The notes beneath the pieces were generated by a model that saw nothing but the letters and a program-made list of their open reading frames with translations, was not told where the DNA came from and made no database searches. A program made the translations under genes and the position numbers. Source: Aurantiochytrium sp. KH105 (Eukaryota > Sar > Bigyra > Thraustochytrida > Thraustochytriidae). From it: a DNA stretch of 64,000 nucleotides. Below are positions 10,701 through 21,121 of this stretch, one piece after another; position 1 is the stretch's first letter, and every line of letters begins with the position of its first letter. The stretch is taken from the NCBI GenBank assembly GCA_003116975.1, contig BGKB01000048.1:1-64000 (forward strand). Reading direction: 5' to 3'.

Positions 10701-10808
10701 CCGCTCCTCCGCGCCCGCCGCCTGCGCGCGCGCCGCCTTCTCCGCGCCGCGCCGCGCCTCCTCGGCCGCCGCGCCGCGCGGGCTTTGCGCGAGCCCGAGG
10801 TGCCGCAT
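7785..10808 (-). CDS. PARP-family ADP-ribosyltransferase (mono-ART-like) with Gln/Ala-rich regions
   Basis: 1007 residues from the ATG at 10808 (GAA at -3 to -1); a second candidate ATG is at 10376 (MKVPDALSS). The first 145 residues are Arg/Ala-rich ending in an NQNQNQ run, and residues to about 330 are Gln/Ala-rich with a C-x2-C-type cluster. A PARP catalytic domain lies at about 660-840: FHGSSSFAWNSI (His676), GSGIYFSTS, VALCEIVDRP, and RYLFVYN as the last strand. This pattern resembles PARP6/8/16 more than PARP1. By alignment to those, the third triad position (Glu in polymerases) is Leu (QGQLHVV), i.e. H-Y-L, which predicts mono-ADP-ribosylation or loss of activity. A QPVPQQ repeat and KRRSQ-type basic tail follow. 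Family call is firm; start codon is not. Confidence 0.82.
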   Translation of the reverse strand: MRHLGLAQSPRGAAAEEARRGAEKAARAQAAGAEERRRQRRRSRSLAGAGACACGCGARDAAEQAGAGNKAPAREARRELEEQRQDGAQGQRATRGGSRVGGKRPRYQGPGLCEHARPGDRCAIPGAGEQNQNQNQNQTQTQVHMKVPDALSSHIAAAPGAKPCTAEHQCAVRTRRCSGCDEEEIDAAANPAAAVCPTSSPQKQHLQHRQQHSLQDVFPMPQQPAPRMPVHRAQSAPAQPHSRQHGPQNTNVAPWPAPSTDAGTAAAAAAAAAAAAAAANFSSTRAADFNNASAFPNASTANAWSQLQQQFRDAALAAENRALLAACNQVTADVPGISCVPMLDLERNLFLVWMAIDMKCLFGMESIELQRLALLPAHSKDTTVCFQFAFSGCKLRREAAEFHRFVPQLPLSHEARTFESRIPFGAAQLPGSRIGCLAVNWLVADRVRHAFAECAAGPESLEELLVRLGESAAGHVAHASHRCLMCGVDLGVSLPRPSVCAAQACLFQSRELGMGFSVEEEILLRPRVVELLLTFFSCSLLSRRAIDLQAIPKQIIEKVPLGTEFSAASETNADELSPNELTLFYALSYVPSIEEMAQQVRMGMLKTHLDTIDARLYPLLQWLIGGCRAFIRVLEPERQFKDMQTPHQFVFDCAAAERESSFQRHQRASGSFFAFHGSSSFAWNSIIASGLKNLSNTENMSYGAMKGSGIYFSTSFHTSVHYAKPTKLKQPWAHSHLGRHPRAVALCEIVDRPTEFSYSEQKCFTECTPQERTQGQLHVVPNEEFVHTRYLFVYNEHVPPPAPTHHIFALRASELEKLPEMQRQAAAAAAAAAAAATAANANDNSDAAQPVPQQQPVPQQQPVPQQQPVPPQQSVPQQQQQPQASAPQTHIEKVKLHKNAKQAGASLKRRSQGLVSAARPLTTFLRHRSEKRAREEVSKGVAPACKQARTEEPSKLAEEQQQGLTSSPCCPLSIVRLRTACLAACAAREREMELLDRRRKLELKIAS

Positions 10809-10812
10809 TTCT

Positions 10813-10915
10813 TCTGTCTGTCTGTCTGTCTGTCTGTCTTTCTGTCTTTCTGTCTGTCTTCCTTGCTTTCTTCTTTTCTTTTCTTTTCTTTTCTTTTCTT
10901 TTCTTTCCTTCTTCT
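10813..10915. repeat. (TCTG)n followed by (TTTTC)n pyrimidine tract
   Basis: Almost pure pyrimidine/TG run starting 4 bp upstream of the PARP start codon: about ten TCTG/TCTT units, then about nine TTTTC units. On the minus strand it would form a purine-rich 5' leader of the PARP mRNA. Confidence 0.9.
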
Positions 10916-11020
10916 TTCTCCCCCCAGCTAGAGCGAGCTGATGGACCGGGACGCGCGCCGGATGTCCCCGCCGGAACCGGCGATGAAGAGGAGGGGAGAG
11001 GGACAGGCAGGGCTTGCGTA

Positions 11021-11170
11021 GCTTGGCTTGGCTTGGCTTGGCTTGGCTTGGCTCAGCTGCCTTGCTTGATTGTTTGCTCGCGCTCGAGCACTGGCAAGCT
11101 TCGGTCGCTTGCCTGCCTGGCTGCCTGGCTGCCTGGCTGCCTGCTCGCTCGCTCGCTCGCTCGCTCGCTG
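11021..11170. repeat. (GGCTT)n, (CTGCCTGG)n and (CTCG)n microsatellites
   Basis: Three separate runs: GCTTG pentamers at 11021-11051, CTGCCTGG octamers at 11111-11143, and CTCG tetramers at 11143-11170. Confidence 0.85.
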
Positions 11171-11403
11171 ACTCGCTGGCTAGCGCGCTCTGGGCTTCTC
11201 TTGGTCTCTTGGCGGAGGAGGAAGGAGAATGGGGGTCGGCCTGATCCGGAGACGCGCCGCGGCTGCCTCCGCTTTGCCTGCCTTACGCAGCGGCTTCGCT
11301 CTCTCCTTCGCGCGGCCTCGTGCCGCTCGCTCGCTCCGGCGCTCGGGTTCTGCCGCGCGCTCGCCCGCGTCTCCGCCCGCGGCGCTCTCGCCGGCCAGGC
11401 CTA

Positions 11404-11428
11404 CCTGCCTGCCTGCCTGCCTGCCTGC
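11404..11428. repeat. (CCTG)n microsatellite
   Basis: Six CCTG tetramers. The same unit recurs at 13579-13614 and 15556-15645. Confidence 0.85.
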
Positions 11429-11955
11429 GGCTGCTCGTGTCTTGACTCGCGGCGCGAGGGAGGGCGCCTCGGTCTCCAGGCCAGCGGCGAGGCACGCGCG
11501 CGTGGTTCTGCTGCCGCGCTCGCTCGCGCGGCCCTCTCGCGCGGGCCTCCTCTCGCCGCGACGCCTGCCTGCCTGGGCCGGGCCGGGGTGGCCGGGCCGC
11601 GGCAACCGCCGCGCGTCGGGGACTCCGCCCGCGGACCGCGCCGCGGCGAGCAGAGGCGCGCGGGGCGGGTCGAGGCGCGGGGCCTCGCCTGCTGCTTTCG
11701 CCTGCTTAGCCTAGGGCTCGGCCTTCGGGGTTGCTCTCGCCTGCTTGCTGCTGTCTTGGCAAGCCGAGCGAGGCCAAGCCGAGCCAGGCTCGCTGGCGGC
11801 TCCGCGGGCTCGCCTCGGCGGGCTCGACGCCCTGCTGCGTGCGCGACGGCGTCGCTGCGCTGCGCTGCGCCTTTGGTCTTCTTCGCGAGCGCCGATTGAG
11901 CAGAGCGCGCTCGAGTCTCGCCTCGCAAACGCGAGACGTTGCCGCCTGCTCCTCG

Positions 11956-12020
11956 ATCTGCTCTGCTCTGCTCTGCTCTGCTCTCGTCCGCGTCGCGTCG
12001 CGTCGCGTCGCCTCGCGTCC
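11956..12020. repeat. (CTCTG)n then (GCGTC)n pentamer runs
   Basis: Six CTCTG copies directly followed by about six GCGTC/CCTC pentamers. Confidence 0.85.
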
Positions 12021-12476
12021 GGGCGGGCGGGGTCGGGTCTGCCGGGTCGGCGTGGTCCGCCGCGCGCTGCGCCTCCGCGGCCTCAACTCAGCTCCCGCGC
12101 GTCAAAGAACTGGCGAGCGCAGGATGGAAGGAAGGAAGTCCTGCCTTTGCTCGCCTTGCTCGCCTTGCCTTGCTGGGTCTCGTTTCGTTGTTTGATGAAT
12201 TCTTTCTTTTCTTTTCTTTTCCTTTTCCTTCTTCTTTTCCTTTCTTTCTCCCGCTGTCCCTGTCCTCCCGATACTTCTTTTACCTTTCTCGCTCCTTTTC
12301 TATTTTGTTTGTTTCGGAATGAATGAAAAGAAGGAAGACGAGAGAAACGTGACTCGGTCGAGACCAGCAACGGGCACCGCTCCTAAAATGGCGCGAACCT
12401 CCTTACGTAATTGCCGCCGCCTTGGCCGCGGTCCTCGCCGCCTCTCTCCGCCCGGCTGCCTACCTGTCCGGGCCGC

Positions 12477-12498
12477 GCTGGCTGGCTGGCTGGCTGGC
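12477..12498. repeat. (GCTG)n microsatellite
   Basis: About five tandem GCTG tetramers. Confidence 0.8.
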
Positions 12499-13130
12499 CG
12501 GCGTGCTGCCGATGGACAGAGGGCGGATGAACGAACGTTGTTTGCTTCTGAGACTTGCAGCGCTGGGGCTCCAGGCGAGCGAGCGGCGAGCCGGGAGAGA
12601 GAGAGAGGGAAACGGTCACGGCTCCGTTCGGCTGGTGGGTCTACCGGAGGGCGGGCGCCCGCGCGCTCGTCGGCAAGGCCGGGCGACGGGATGCGTCGCG
12701 ACGCGCGGGGGCGAGGCCGGGCGCGACGAGGAGCAAGCGGGAATGCTGCTCGGGAGAGGAAAGGAGGGAAGGAAGGAAGCAGAGAGGAAAGGAAGGAGGG
12801 AAGGAAGGAAGAAAGCCGGGGGAGGAAGCAGGCGGCGAACTCGGTTGCGCGGACACCGGCGGCGGCCCGGAGGAGGAAGAAGCCGCGCCTGGAAGAAGCC
12901 TCCCCGGGGGGGGGGAAGCGCGCCTGGAAGTCCCCGCGAGGGAGGGTCCCCGCCACGTCCCGCAGCGTAGGTCTGCGGGAATAAGTGGGAGGCCGCCGTC
13001 CGTGAGGAGACAGCGCCTTGCTGTCCGCAGTGGGACAGGCCCCCAAACGTGTCAGAGGACCCGGGAGAGTCTGCTGTGCCAGGTCCTGCTCGCCCTCGCT
13101 GCACTTCTTTCTGCTTTTCGTATTGGCTAG

Positions 13131-13190
13131 CTGGATGGCTGGATGGACGGCTGGATGGATGGATGGATGGATGCACGGATGGCTCGATGG
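13131..13190. repeat. (GGAT)n microsatellite, imperfect
   Basis: GGATG-rich tetramer run with interruptions; the same unit forms a longer, purer run at 22072-22112. Confidence 0.85.
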
Positions 13191-13578
13191 CCTGGCCTAG
13201 CTGCCGGTCTGTCTTGTCTCTGCTCCTGCTCCTGCTCTTGCGTCTGCCTGCGCTGCGCAGCGTGGGCTCGCGCGTTTCGGGTTTGCTGGCTGGCCGCCCG
13301 GCTCAAGCGGTCGGGCAATAGCGAGCGGTTTGTGTGCCGAAAGCAGGAACAAGCTATAGCTTGGTCTAGCTTCTCCTGTGTGGGATGCCCAGGGACACGG
13401 TACGAAGCGGCGAAAGACCCCCTTTGCTTTGCCTTGCTTTGCCTTGCTTCTGCCCAGGCTCGCCTGCTTGGCTGCGGCCGCTGGCCGACGCGGCTGCCCT
13501 GCTGGGTGACTTACTTACTGGCCACCGACCAGCGTCAAGCGCTTTCGTTTCGCCTCGGCTTCGAGCTCGACGCGAGCC

Positions 13579-13614
13579 TGGCTGGCTGGCCTGCCTGCCT
13601 GCCTGCCTGCCTGC
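13579..13614. repeat. (GGCT)n/(CCTG)n microsatellite
   Basis: Three GGCT units merge into about six CCTG units. Confidence 0.85.
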
Positions 13615-13900
13615 CGAGCCTGCTTCGCCTGGTCCTGGCCTGGACAGCACGTGCTGCCTCCCGTGCACGGAGGATGTGCGCGGTGACAATTCCCCGCGTG
13701 CGGAGCCACGCGCTTGCGGGGGTGATTCTCGTCTCCTGTCGTCTGGCTGGTCTCCTTCTCGCGCTCCTCCTTTTGTCCTTTCACGAAACGCAAGACAAGT
13801 CACCGCCCACAACAACCCTAGCCTTGAGTGGAGGAAACAGCCCTAGCCTAGATCGATCGATGGCTGCCAATTTTGTCAGCACGCGAACGATTGACCTGGC

Positions 13901-13937
13901 AAGCAACCAAGCAACCAAGCAACCAAGCAACCAAGCA
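13901..13937. repeat. (AAGCAACC)n octamer repeat
   Basis: Four perfect octamers plus a partial fifth. Confidence 0.9.
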
Positions 13938-14739
13938 CGGAAACCAGTGTCGCCGGCGCCAACCAACTTGCCATTGGTTGGTGAATGAACGAACGAATCT
14001 AACGCCTCCAAAGCCACGCAACGCGTCTCGACCCTGGGTCTCTCGCCCTGGCCCCGCTCCGCGTCTTCCTCCGCGCCGCGCACCCACCTCCCGCCGGGTG
14101 CGGCCGCGGTGCAGAGAGAGCGCAACGACACGCGCGCGGGACTGGCCTGCGTGGCGCTATCAAGGCATCGGCGAGAGCACGCGAGGCCCGCGCTCAGCGG
14201 CGGAGCTGACTGCCGTCAGGGGGCGAGCGAGAGAGGGAGGAGGGCTCGGCGCGAGCCTGGAGTTTCTCGGTCGGTCGCGGGCCTGGCTGGATCGGGTTAA
14301 TTGCTGTCTTGTCTTATCTTGTCTCGCCTCGTCTTGCCTTGCGCAAGGTAACTGGCCGCCGGAGATGTCGAGCGCAGCGAGTTTCTTCGGCCAGTCAGTG
14401 GCAGCTGGAAAAAGGCTAGACTGCCTGCCTGCCTGCCTGACTGACGTTGTAATGAGGAAGGTCACTCGGACACGGAACGAGAAAAATGGGACAGAAACGC
14501 GCCCGAGGGATCCGAGACCAAGCTCCGGCCAGCGAGGGAAGGAACGCAGCAGCCAGCACCTGGCTGGCGGGCTGGACGCGGAGAGAAATCGCCCCGCGCT
14601 GCGTTGCATTGCGTTGCACTGCGTTATTTGCGCCGGCGGCGACTGTGGACCCGGCCGGCGGCCGTGGCGGCTGAGGTGAGCTGGAGGTGGCAGCGGGGAG
14701 TGAGGTGGAGTGCGAGCGAGCTACATGCCTGCTTGCAGT

Positions 14740-14773
14740 GCTAGCTAGCTAGCTTGCTAGCTTGCTTGCTTGC
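14740..14773. repeat. (CTAG)n/(CTTG)n microsatellite
   Basis: CTAG tetramers grade into CTTG tetramers. Confidence 0.85.
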
Positions 14774-15555
14774 TGTTCGCGACACGCCGAATTCACTTCG
14801 CAACGCCTCTTCCAGGCCCTTGCGCCAGCCAGCGCCTCTGCATGCAGAGAGAGAGAGAAAAAACAAACAAGAAAGTGTTATCGATAGAAAAAAAAATCGT
14901 GAAGATAATCCAGTTCGCTGCAGTGCGGCGAGATCGCACTGCGATCTCCTGCAGCACACGCGGAGCCAGCCGACAGGCCCTGGTGCTTGCTTGACAAGGC
15001 GCCCTTGGCGCGAGCGATCAATCAATTGATGGCAAACAATGCTTGCTGCCCAGGGGCATGCAAGACTGGCTGGTGGCTGGCTGGCCTGCTGGCGGATTGA
15101 ATCACCTGCCTGGGCTTGTTGTCTTGGCTTGTTTTAGCTTGGCTTGGCTTCGTGAGGCTACGCTAGCCACCGTCTGCATCTGCACACGTGATTGAAGGCG
15201 CCCTGCGCGACACACCTTCCCGGCTGTGAATGTCCTGCGCGCTCGCAGTCGCAGTCGCACGCTCACCGTGTGCTTCCTTTGCGAGGCCTGCGCAGTGGCC
15301 TGCGCGGGAAAAGACTGGCGGGGCGAACGTGCGCGCGCGTGCAAACGTGCGCGCGCGTGAAAACGTGCGGCCAGCAAGCGTGTGAGCAAGTGTCTGTCTG
15401 CAGCCCTCGCACGGCCTCCAAGGGCGGCGACGACGGCTCTGGGAGCCAAAATGCTTTTCGTTTTGGTAGAACTGAGAGCGCCCCAGACCACAGGCCACAC
15501 AGGCCGACGCCAAGGGGGAGAGGCAGTGCGTGACATGGTGAGTGGCAGTCGCCTA

Positions 15556-15645
15556 CCTGCTTGCCTGCCTGCTTGCCTGCCTTCCTGCCTGCTTGCCTGC
15601 CTGCCTGCCTGCTTGCCTGCCTGCCTGCCTGCCTGCCTGCCTGCC
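15556..15645. repeat. Long mixed (CCTG)/(CTTG) microsatellite, ~90 bp
   Basis: About 22 tetramers, mostly CCTG with regularly interspersed CTTG; the longest such run in the window. Confidence 0.9.
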
Positions 15646-17739
15646 ACCACTGCGAAAAGGAAACAAGATCGGCGGGCGCGCTCACTTCTATGACATGGAA
15701 TAGTGATACCTCTTCTTCAACGCTAGCCCAACAGCAGTCGTCGAAAGCAATCGTATCGGGGACAAGCCACGCGACCCTTCTCGACCAAAGAAGTGATGCA
15801 CTGCACAAGGGTGTCCGGTCAGCCGCGCTCGCAAGCTTGCTGCTGCGTGTGTTGCAAAAGAAAGAACGGGCAAACGAGTGGCAGGAATCAAGCAGGGAAA
15901 CAAGCAATAACCGTGGAATTGCACTAGAGATTCGTTGGAGCGGGCAGCCTACGGCTACAATTTGCCCGCGCCCAACCCGCGATGAGGCTATTGAACGCAG
16001 ATGAAACGGATGCCAGGGTCTGCAAAAGGCCGGGAAAATTAGGCACCCCTTCTGCCTGTCTGGCAAGCAATTGGTTCATGGTGTTTGTCCCCTCTCGCTC
16101 TTGCTCTTTGCTCATGGTTGCTTCCTCTTGTCGAACTCTTGTCCCTGCTGCGGCCGTGGCGCATTCTTTGCGCACTGCACTGCAGGTAGGCTGACTGTAA
16201 AGAAAACCGACAGTTTGGCCCGCAAAATGAAGACAATTGAACTACCCCCAGGGCCTTTGTCTGTTAGCGCCGCGGCAACTCCCAGAGGTAGCATGATGAA
16301 AAACGGCCAGCAACAGACTGCTTCCCAGCCACCATGGCCAGCCAGCGAGCCAGCCGTTGCTCTGCGGGCACGCAACTGCCTCCACAAGGTCTTCACTGTC
16401 AGTCCCGCGAACAGCATCCGGCAGATATTATTGGCCACCTGCCCAGACGAGCTGGCATGGGTCCAAAGGCAACTTCCTCATTTCGTCCCGTGGCCTTCGT
16501 CTGCTTATCCTTCATTACGGCGACTGTCTTGACGATCACCCACGATCGTCGTGGCCTTGCGTCAGGCTTCTCTTTCGTTCTCCCCGGCCGTCGCCTTCAA
16601 GCACAAGCAAGTACTACGTCGAAAAGCGAAACTCATGCGCTGCGTTCAAGTTGAAGAGGACATGCAGAGGGGCATGCTTGCACGAAGTGCAGGCAAGGGC
16701 CTCGGCCCCCACCACCAACGGCTTGGCAAGTACCACGTTGGGGGCGGCGCCTTGCGGTCGGTCTCTCTGGACCTCCGCCCTCAACTGCTCTCGTAGCGAA
16801 GCGCTTCAACCGCCTCTGCCTCTGCAAGCTCGCCACAGAGACTCGACGCGAAGGGTGGCCCGAGTTATTCCGTTTGGCTCGAGATTCGTGCTGCCGTTAC
16901 GCTGCCCGAGTCTTGCTCCCTCGAGGATCGCGTCGCGTCGCCGGCCGCAACAAGTCATGATAAAGCAGGACAAGGCGCATCGCGTCGAAGCACTTCGCTA
17001 CGAGGTGCCTCGGACCCAAAGCGTGTGCCGGCCTCGCCATACCTCGCCTCGCCTCCGCCGCCTGCGCTGCCGCCGCTGGCCGGATGCATGGCGGCTAGGC
17101 TAGGCTAGCTACTAGCTGGCGAGCGAAAGAGCGCGGCCCGTACCAGCCGGAAGTCGCGCTTTCGGGACAATTCCTTGAAGGCGTTGTGGAAAACACTGGC
17201 CGAGGGCACACGGCCGCGATCGCGTCGGGAAGCAGGGATCGTTCCAAGCGCTCCCTGTGCAGCCGCGTCCTCTCTCTCCTGCGTCCACCCGCCTGGCAAG
17301 CCACCATGGCCAATGGACGCGGAAGACCACGGCCGGCCGAGCAGCCAGCTCTTTCGGCAGAGGGCGCGCAAGGTTGCGGAGCGCCAATTCGCAACGCACG
17401 CTTCGCGACGCGACTCGAGTGCAAACGCGTGCCTGGAGTTTCTGTCCTGGGTGAAGAATGGCGGCCGGGGGAGCGCGGTGGGGCAATGTGGCGGCCAAGC
17501 CCAGGCCGAGCGATGCGGTGCTGTACCGGTCGACCAACGAGTGAGCGAGTGAGTGAAGAGCTGGCTGCGTGGTCATGCGTCGCCACCGCGTCCCGCCGCA
17601 GGCAGCGCGCCGTCGGCAGCGGCATTGGATTTGGCCTGCCGGCTGCATCCGCGTCGCTGCGAGCGCGCACTCGGAATCAATCGATCACCTTTGATGCAAA
17701 GAAAGGCCCTGTGAGTCATTATTAACAACGAGAAGGCAC

Positions 17740-17850
17740 GAGGAAAAGAAAAGAAAAGAAAAAAAAAAGGAAAGAAAAAGAAAAAAAAGAAAAAAAAAGA
17801 TGGAAGAAAGGATAAAAGGAAGAAATGAGAAAAGGAAGAAAGGGCAAGAG
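17740..17850. repeat. Polypurine tract of about 110 bp
   Basis: The plus strand is almost exclusively A and G (AAAAG-type units) with only a few T interruptions. Such homopurine-homopyrimidine mirror-like tracts can adopt triplex DNA. Confidence 0.85.
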
Positions 17851-19239
17851 GCGCAAAAGTGCACACCCGCGGCTTCGCAACGCATCTCTCGCACTGCGTG
17901 CCGCCGCACTGACTCTTTGCGTTATAGTTTCCCACAGCCTAGGGTATCCTAGACGTCGCCGCTGCAAAATTCGCCCCGCGCTCCTTCGCAGGTCGTAAAG
18001 GGCCGCGCCTCTTCGCCCGGATTCTTTTCTCCGTCCGGCTGGCCACCCACCATGGCCACGGTCTTGCCGAAACTTGAACTGCCAAGAAGGAAGGCAGTTC
18101 GAGTCGCCGGCCAGGCGTCTTCGATGCACTCAAGGTCGCCACCATGTACCGGTTTCTCCTCGCCCAGGCTCACAGCATGTCGTAATTCTGCCATCTTCAG
18201 CTCTCAAGATAGAGCTCGTGATTCAATCTTTGCAAACCTAACAAGAAGTATACTATACCTGTAAAGTAGCTGCTCCAACGCATATGGCCTCAGCCCGCCC
18301 AGTGGTCACACAAAATATTGCCAAGGCGATGCGATCCGGCCAGCCGACTGCGGTTGCTGGTGGCTGTCTACGAGCAGTGGCAGGGCCATTCCGCGCCCGC
18401 CCAATCTGGCTGGTCGCAAATTGCGAGGCAAGATACGTTACCTGGTTGCAGCCAATTAGCTACCAGGGCTAGTGGTCGCCTGCCACATGGCCAATGGCAG
18501 CTGGCTGGCGACTATTATGCTGTCGATGTGATAGCCCTCCTGCCATCTTTCCATATCTCAATCATGCAACTCCGCGTCCCAGCTTACTCCGTGCAACCCC
18601 TCCAGAATCATCACTATCGGAGTCACGTTTACAGCAACCATCCAGCCTGATCTCTGCTGGCTGCTGCGTTCTGTCCCGGCCCGCTACCGTACGCGTCCCG
18701 CCCGGGCGCAGGTTATACTTGGGTGGCACACACACGCATGCCTGCCAGAGGGGCAGGACAGGACAGGACAGGACGACCAGACGCGTCCGGCTCGGGCGGC
18801 GGCAGCAGCGGCGAAAAGCCAAAGGGCCGCCGGTCCAATAACAGGAAAGGAAAAGAAAGGAGAGAATAGAGGGCAAGGCGCTTGCCCCATCTCGCACGGA
18901 TTCTTGTTCGAGGTATCTTTCGGGATTCCCGACTCGAGCGGCGGTCAATCGATTTTACTGTCAAGCAATCAGTCCATCGATCGATTGATCAATCCTCCAA
19001 TCATCAATCAACCAACCCGAGTACACGCTTCCTGCGCTTCTTCCTTCCCTTCCCTTAAGACTGCCGTCCACGCAGCGCGGGCTGCGGACGAGCGTTGGCT
19101 GCCCCACCCCCCCCGCCTTGCCCCGCTCCGTCCCGCCGCCCCGGACCGACATCGCGGTCCGCCGCAGACTTTTCCTCGGGCCGCCCCGGCGCTCTTCCTG
19201 TCCATCCCGCGACATCCCGCGGCGCTTTGTGTGTTCGGT

Positions 19240-19290
19240 CAATCAATCAATCAATCAATCAAGCAATGGCAAGCAAGCAATCAAGCAATG
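19240..19290. repeat. (CAAT)n then AAGC-type repeat
   Basis: About six CAAT tetramers followed by degenerate CAAG/CAAT/GGCAAG units. A related but degenerate CAAT-rich stretch lies at 18964-19015. Confidence 0.8.
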
Positions 19291-19741
19291 GCCAGCCGCC
19301 ACTTATATAGTATACGCAGATGCTGCGAAGCAAAGCCGAGCTTTCGACGGCCTCCCAGCGTTCGTTCGGTACGTTCGTCCTTTCGCATAGTCATGTCCCA
19401 CCCGCCACCGCGCTCCTTCGTCCACGTATCTCAACGCCCTCCTCGCTGCCGCGCTGCGTCCACCGCCGCTGTCGCTCCCCTACTCGCTCTCCTTCCCCCG
19501 AGGCTCGGTCCGAGTTCTTCACGTGCCCCAACGGCAGCCTGAGGAAGCAGAACGCGAGTCGGGGCGGAGGGGGAGCACGGCGCGCGCACTCGAGTCAAGT
19601 CTCGCGCGCGCGCGTGAAGAAGCGAAGCAACTTGAAGCAACCACCGCGCCGGCACTCGACTCGAATGCGGACGGCGGCCCTGGCAGACAGCCGCCATGGC
19701 CGGCGGCGGAGGGCTGCAGCCTGCGTGGCACGCTCAGTTGC

Positions 19742-19800
19742 CTGCACTGCACTGCACTGCTCTGCTCTGCACTGCACTGCACAGCACTGCAGCACTTGCA
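19742..19800. repeat. (GCACT)n/(GCTCT)n pentamer repeat
   Basis: About ten pentamers, GCACT with a GCTCT block in the middle. Confidence 0.85.
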
Positions 19801-19891
19801 GCACGCGGGCCACGGCCGTCGACATGGCCGCCGCGGTCGGCGTGACCGCCGGCGCTGGCTGCCCGGCCGAGCCTGGCACGCGTCGCGTCCA

Positions 19892-19917
19892 GGCTTGCTT
19901 GCTTGCTTGCTTGCTTT
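19892..19917. repeat. (GCTT)n microsatellite
   Basis: About six tandem GCTT tetramers. Confidence 0.85.
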
Positions 19918-20023
19918 TGCTCTTCTGGCCGAGCAAGGAAGCCAGCCAGCTCGAATGCACGACGTCAACGGTCGTTTCCATTCGATTCGACTCGGTTCGA
20001 TTGGTTTCGTTTCGCTTCGCAGT

Positions 20024-20067
20024 TCGTCTCGTCTCGTCTCGTCTCGTCTCGTCTTGCCTCGTCTCGT
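20024..20067. repeat. (GTCTC)n pentamer repeat
   Basis: About eight GTCTC copies, the last ones with substitutions. Confidence 0.9.
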
Positions 20068-20304
20068 TCGCTACACTCGGTCACCCCGCAACATGCGCCT
20101 CAGCTTCCTTTTTTTTTGCACTTTCTTTCTTCCCCTTTTTGTAGGCATTAACTGTAAGCCCTATACCGTCTATGCCATACCCCGTACCGATACCGCGTTT
20201 TGTCGCAGCAACACTGCGGCGGAAGCGGCTACTGCGACGAAAGCAGGGGGGGCCCCCAGCTTGGGCGCAGGACACGCAGAGGAGACGAAAGTTCAGAATC
20301 AGGT

Positions 20305-20328
20305 TCCCGCAGCGGGTATGCTGCGGGA
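20305..20328. repeat. Perfect inverted repeat (9-bp stem, 6-nt loop)
   Basis: TCCCGCAGC and GCTGCGGGA flank the loop GGGTAT. The same TCCCGCAGC arm recurs about 20 bp further on. It could form a stable hairpin in DNA or RNA; function unknown. Confidence 0.7.
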
Positions 20329-20422
20329 GTCAGGCTTTGGTGCAGGTCCCGCAGCGCCCTGGGCTCAGGAAGCTCGCGTGCTGGATGCTTCCAGGCTTGT
20401 CCCGGCCGCCCGTCCACCTTTT

Positions 20423-20500
20423 ACCCCCCGCACGGTGTGGACGGGCATTTCCTCCGATGTGGGGCCGAGCCTGGATTCGAGACCGTGTTCTGCGGGGGGT
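20423..20500. repeat. Inverted repeat with perfect 10-bp arms, ~78 nt
   Basis: ACCCCCCGCA at 20423-20432 pairs with TGCGGGGGGT at 20491-20500; CGGT/ACCG just inside the arms could extend the stem with a bulge. An alternative smaller hairpin uses GTCCAC and GTGGAC around the left arm. Confidence 0.65.
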
Positions 20501-21005
20501 CTGTCGATGCTGCGCAGAGCTGCTCCGCTCTGCGTCGCATCGCATCGCGTCGCGTCGTGTCGGGACCCGCGCTGCGCGTCGCAGGTCAGCCACCAACCGC
20601 AGCCAGCCGTGCTGCCCCTTCGCAGCCACCGACCACCGCCGCCGAGCTTCCGCCGCGCAAGCGCCGATTGACCAACCGACCCATGGCGACCGCAGCCGAC
20701 CGACCGACAAGCCCCGCCAGCGCGGGCCGCTGCCGCGACAGCGATGTCGATTCGGGGACAGACAATGAAAGAAAGAAAAGAAAGTGAACGACGACACTCC
20801 GCCAGGCTGCTGCTCGCTGTCGCTCTGCTGCCGCCGGGCCAAGCAAGCCCGCGTCGCGAGTCGTGAATTCGCTGTCATTCGGGTTCGTCCTCGATGCACT
20901 GGTCCATGCACGGATTCAGAGGCGCCGTCCCGTCCGGCCGAAGCCAGGGTCGAAGCGCGCCCGCGCCGAAGTCGCCGCAGCGCCCTCGCCTCCTCCCTCC
21001 AGGCT

Positions 21006-21121
21006 CGCGATGCGATGCGATGCGATGCGACGCGATGCGATGCGGAGCGGAGCGCGAGTCCAGTTCGGGTCAGGTCGGGCCGGCGTCGTGACGTTTCGGC
21101 GGGGCGGGGCGGGGCGGGGCC
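21006..21121. repeat. (GCGAT)n and (GGGGC)n pentamer repeats
   Basis: About eight GCGAT pentamers at 21006-21054 and about five GGGGC pentamers at 21098-21121. Confidence 0.85.

Noticed and set aside
9971-11899. 642-codon plus-strand open frame
   Set aside because: It overlaps the PARP gene antisense and then runs through TCTG, GCTTG and CCTG microsatellites; the product is Arg/Ala/Ser/Cys low-complexity with no domain. A GC-rich shadow.
20473-20485. ATTCGAGACC resembling a tRNA B box
   Set aside because: No pairing T-stem, and the piece lies inside a larger inverted repeat; no tRNA cloverleaf fits.
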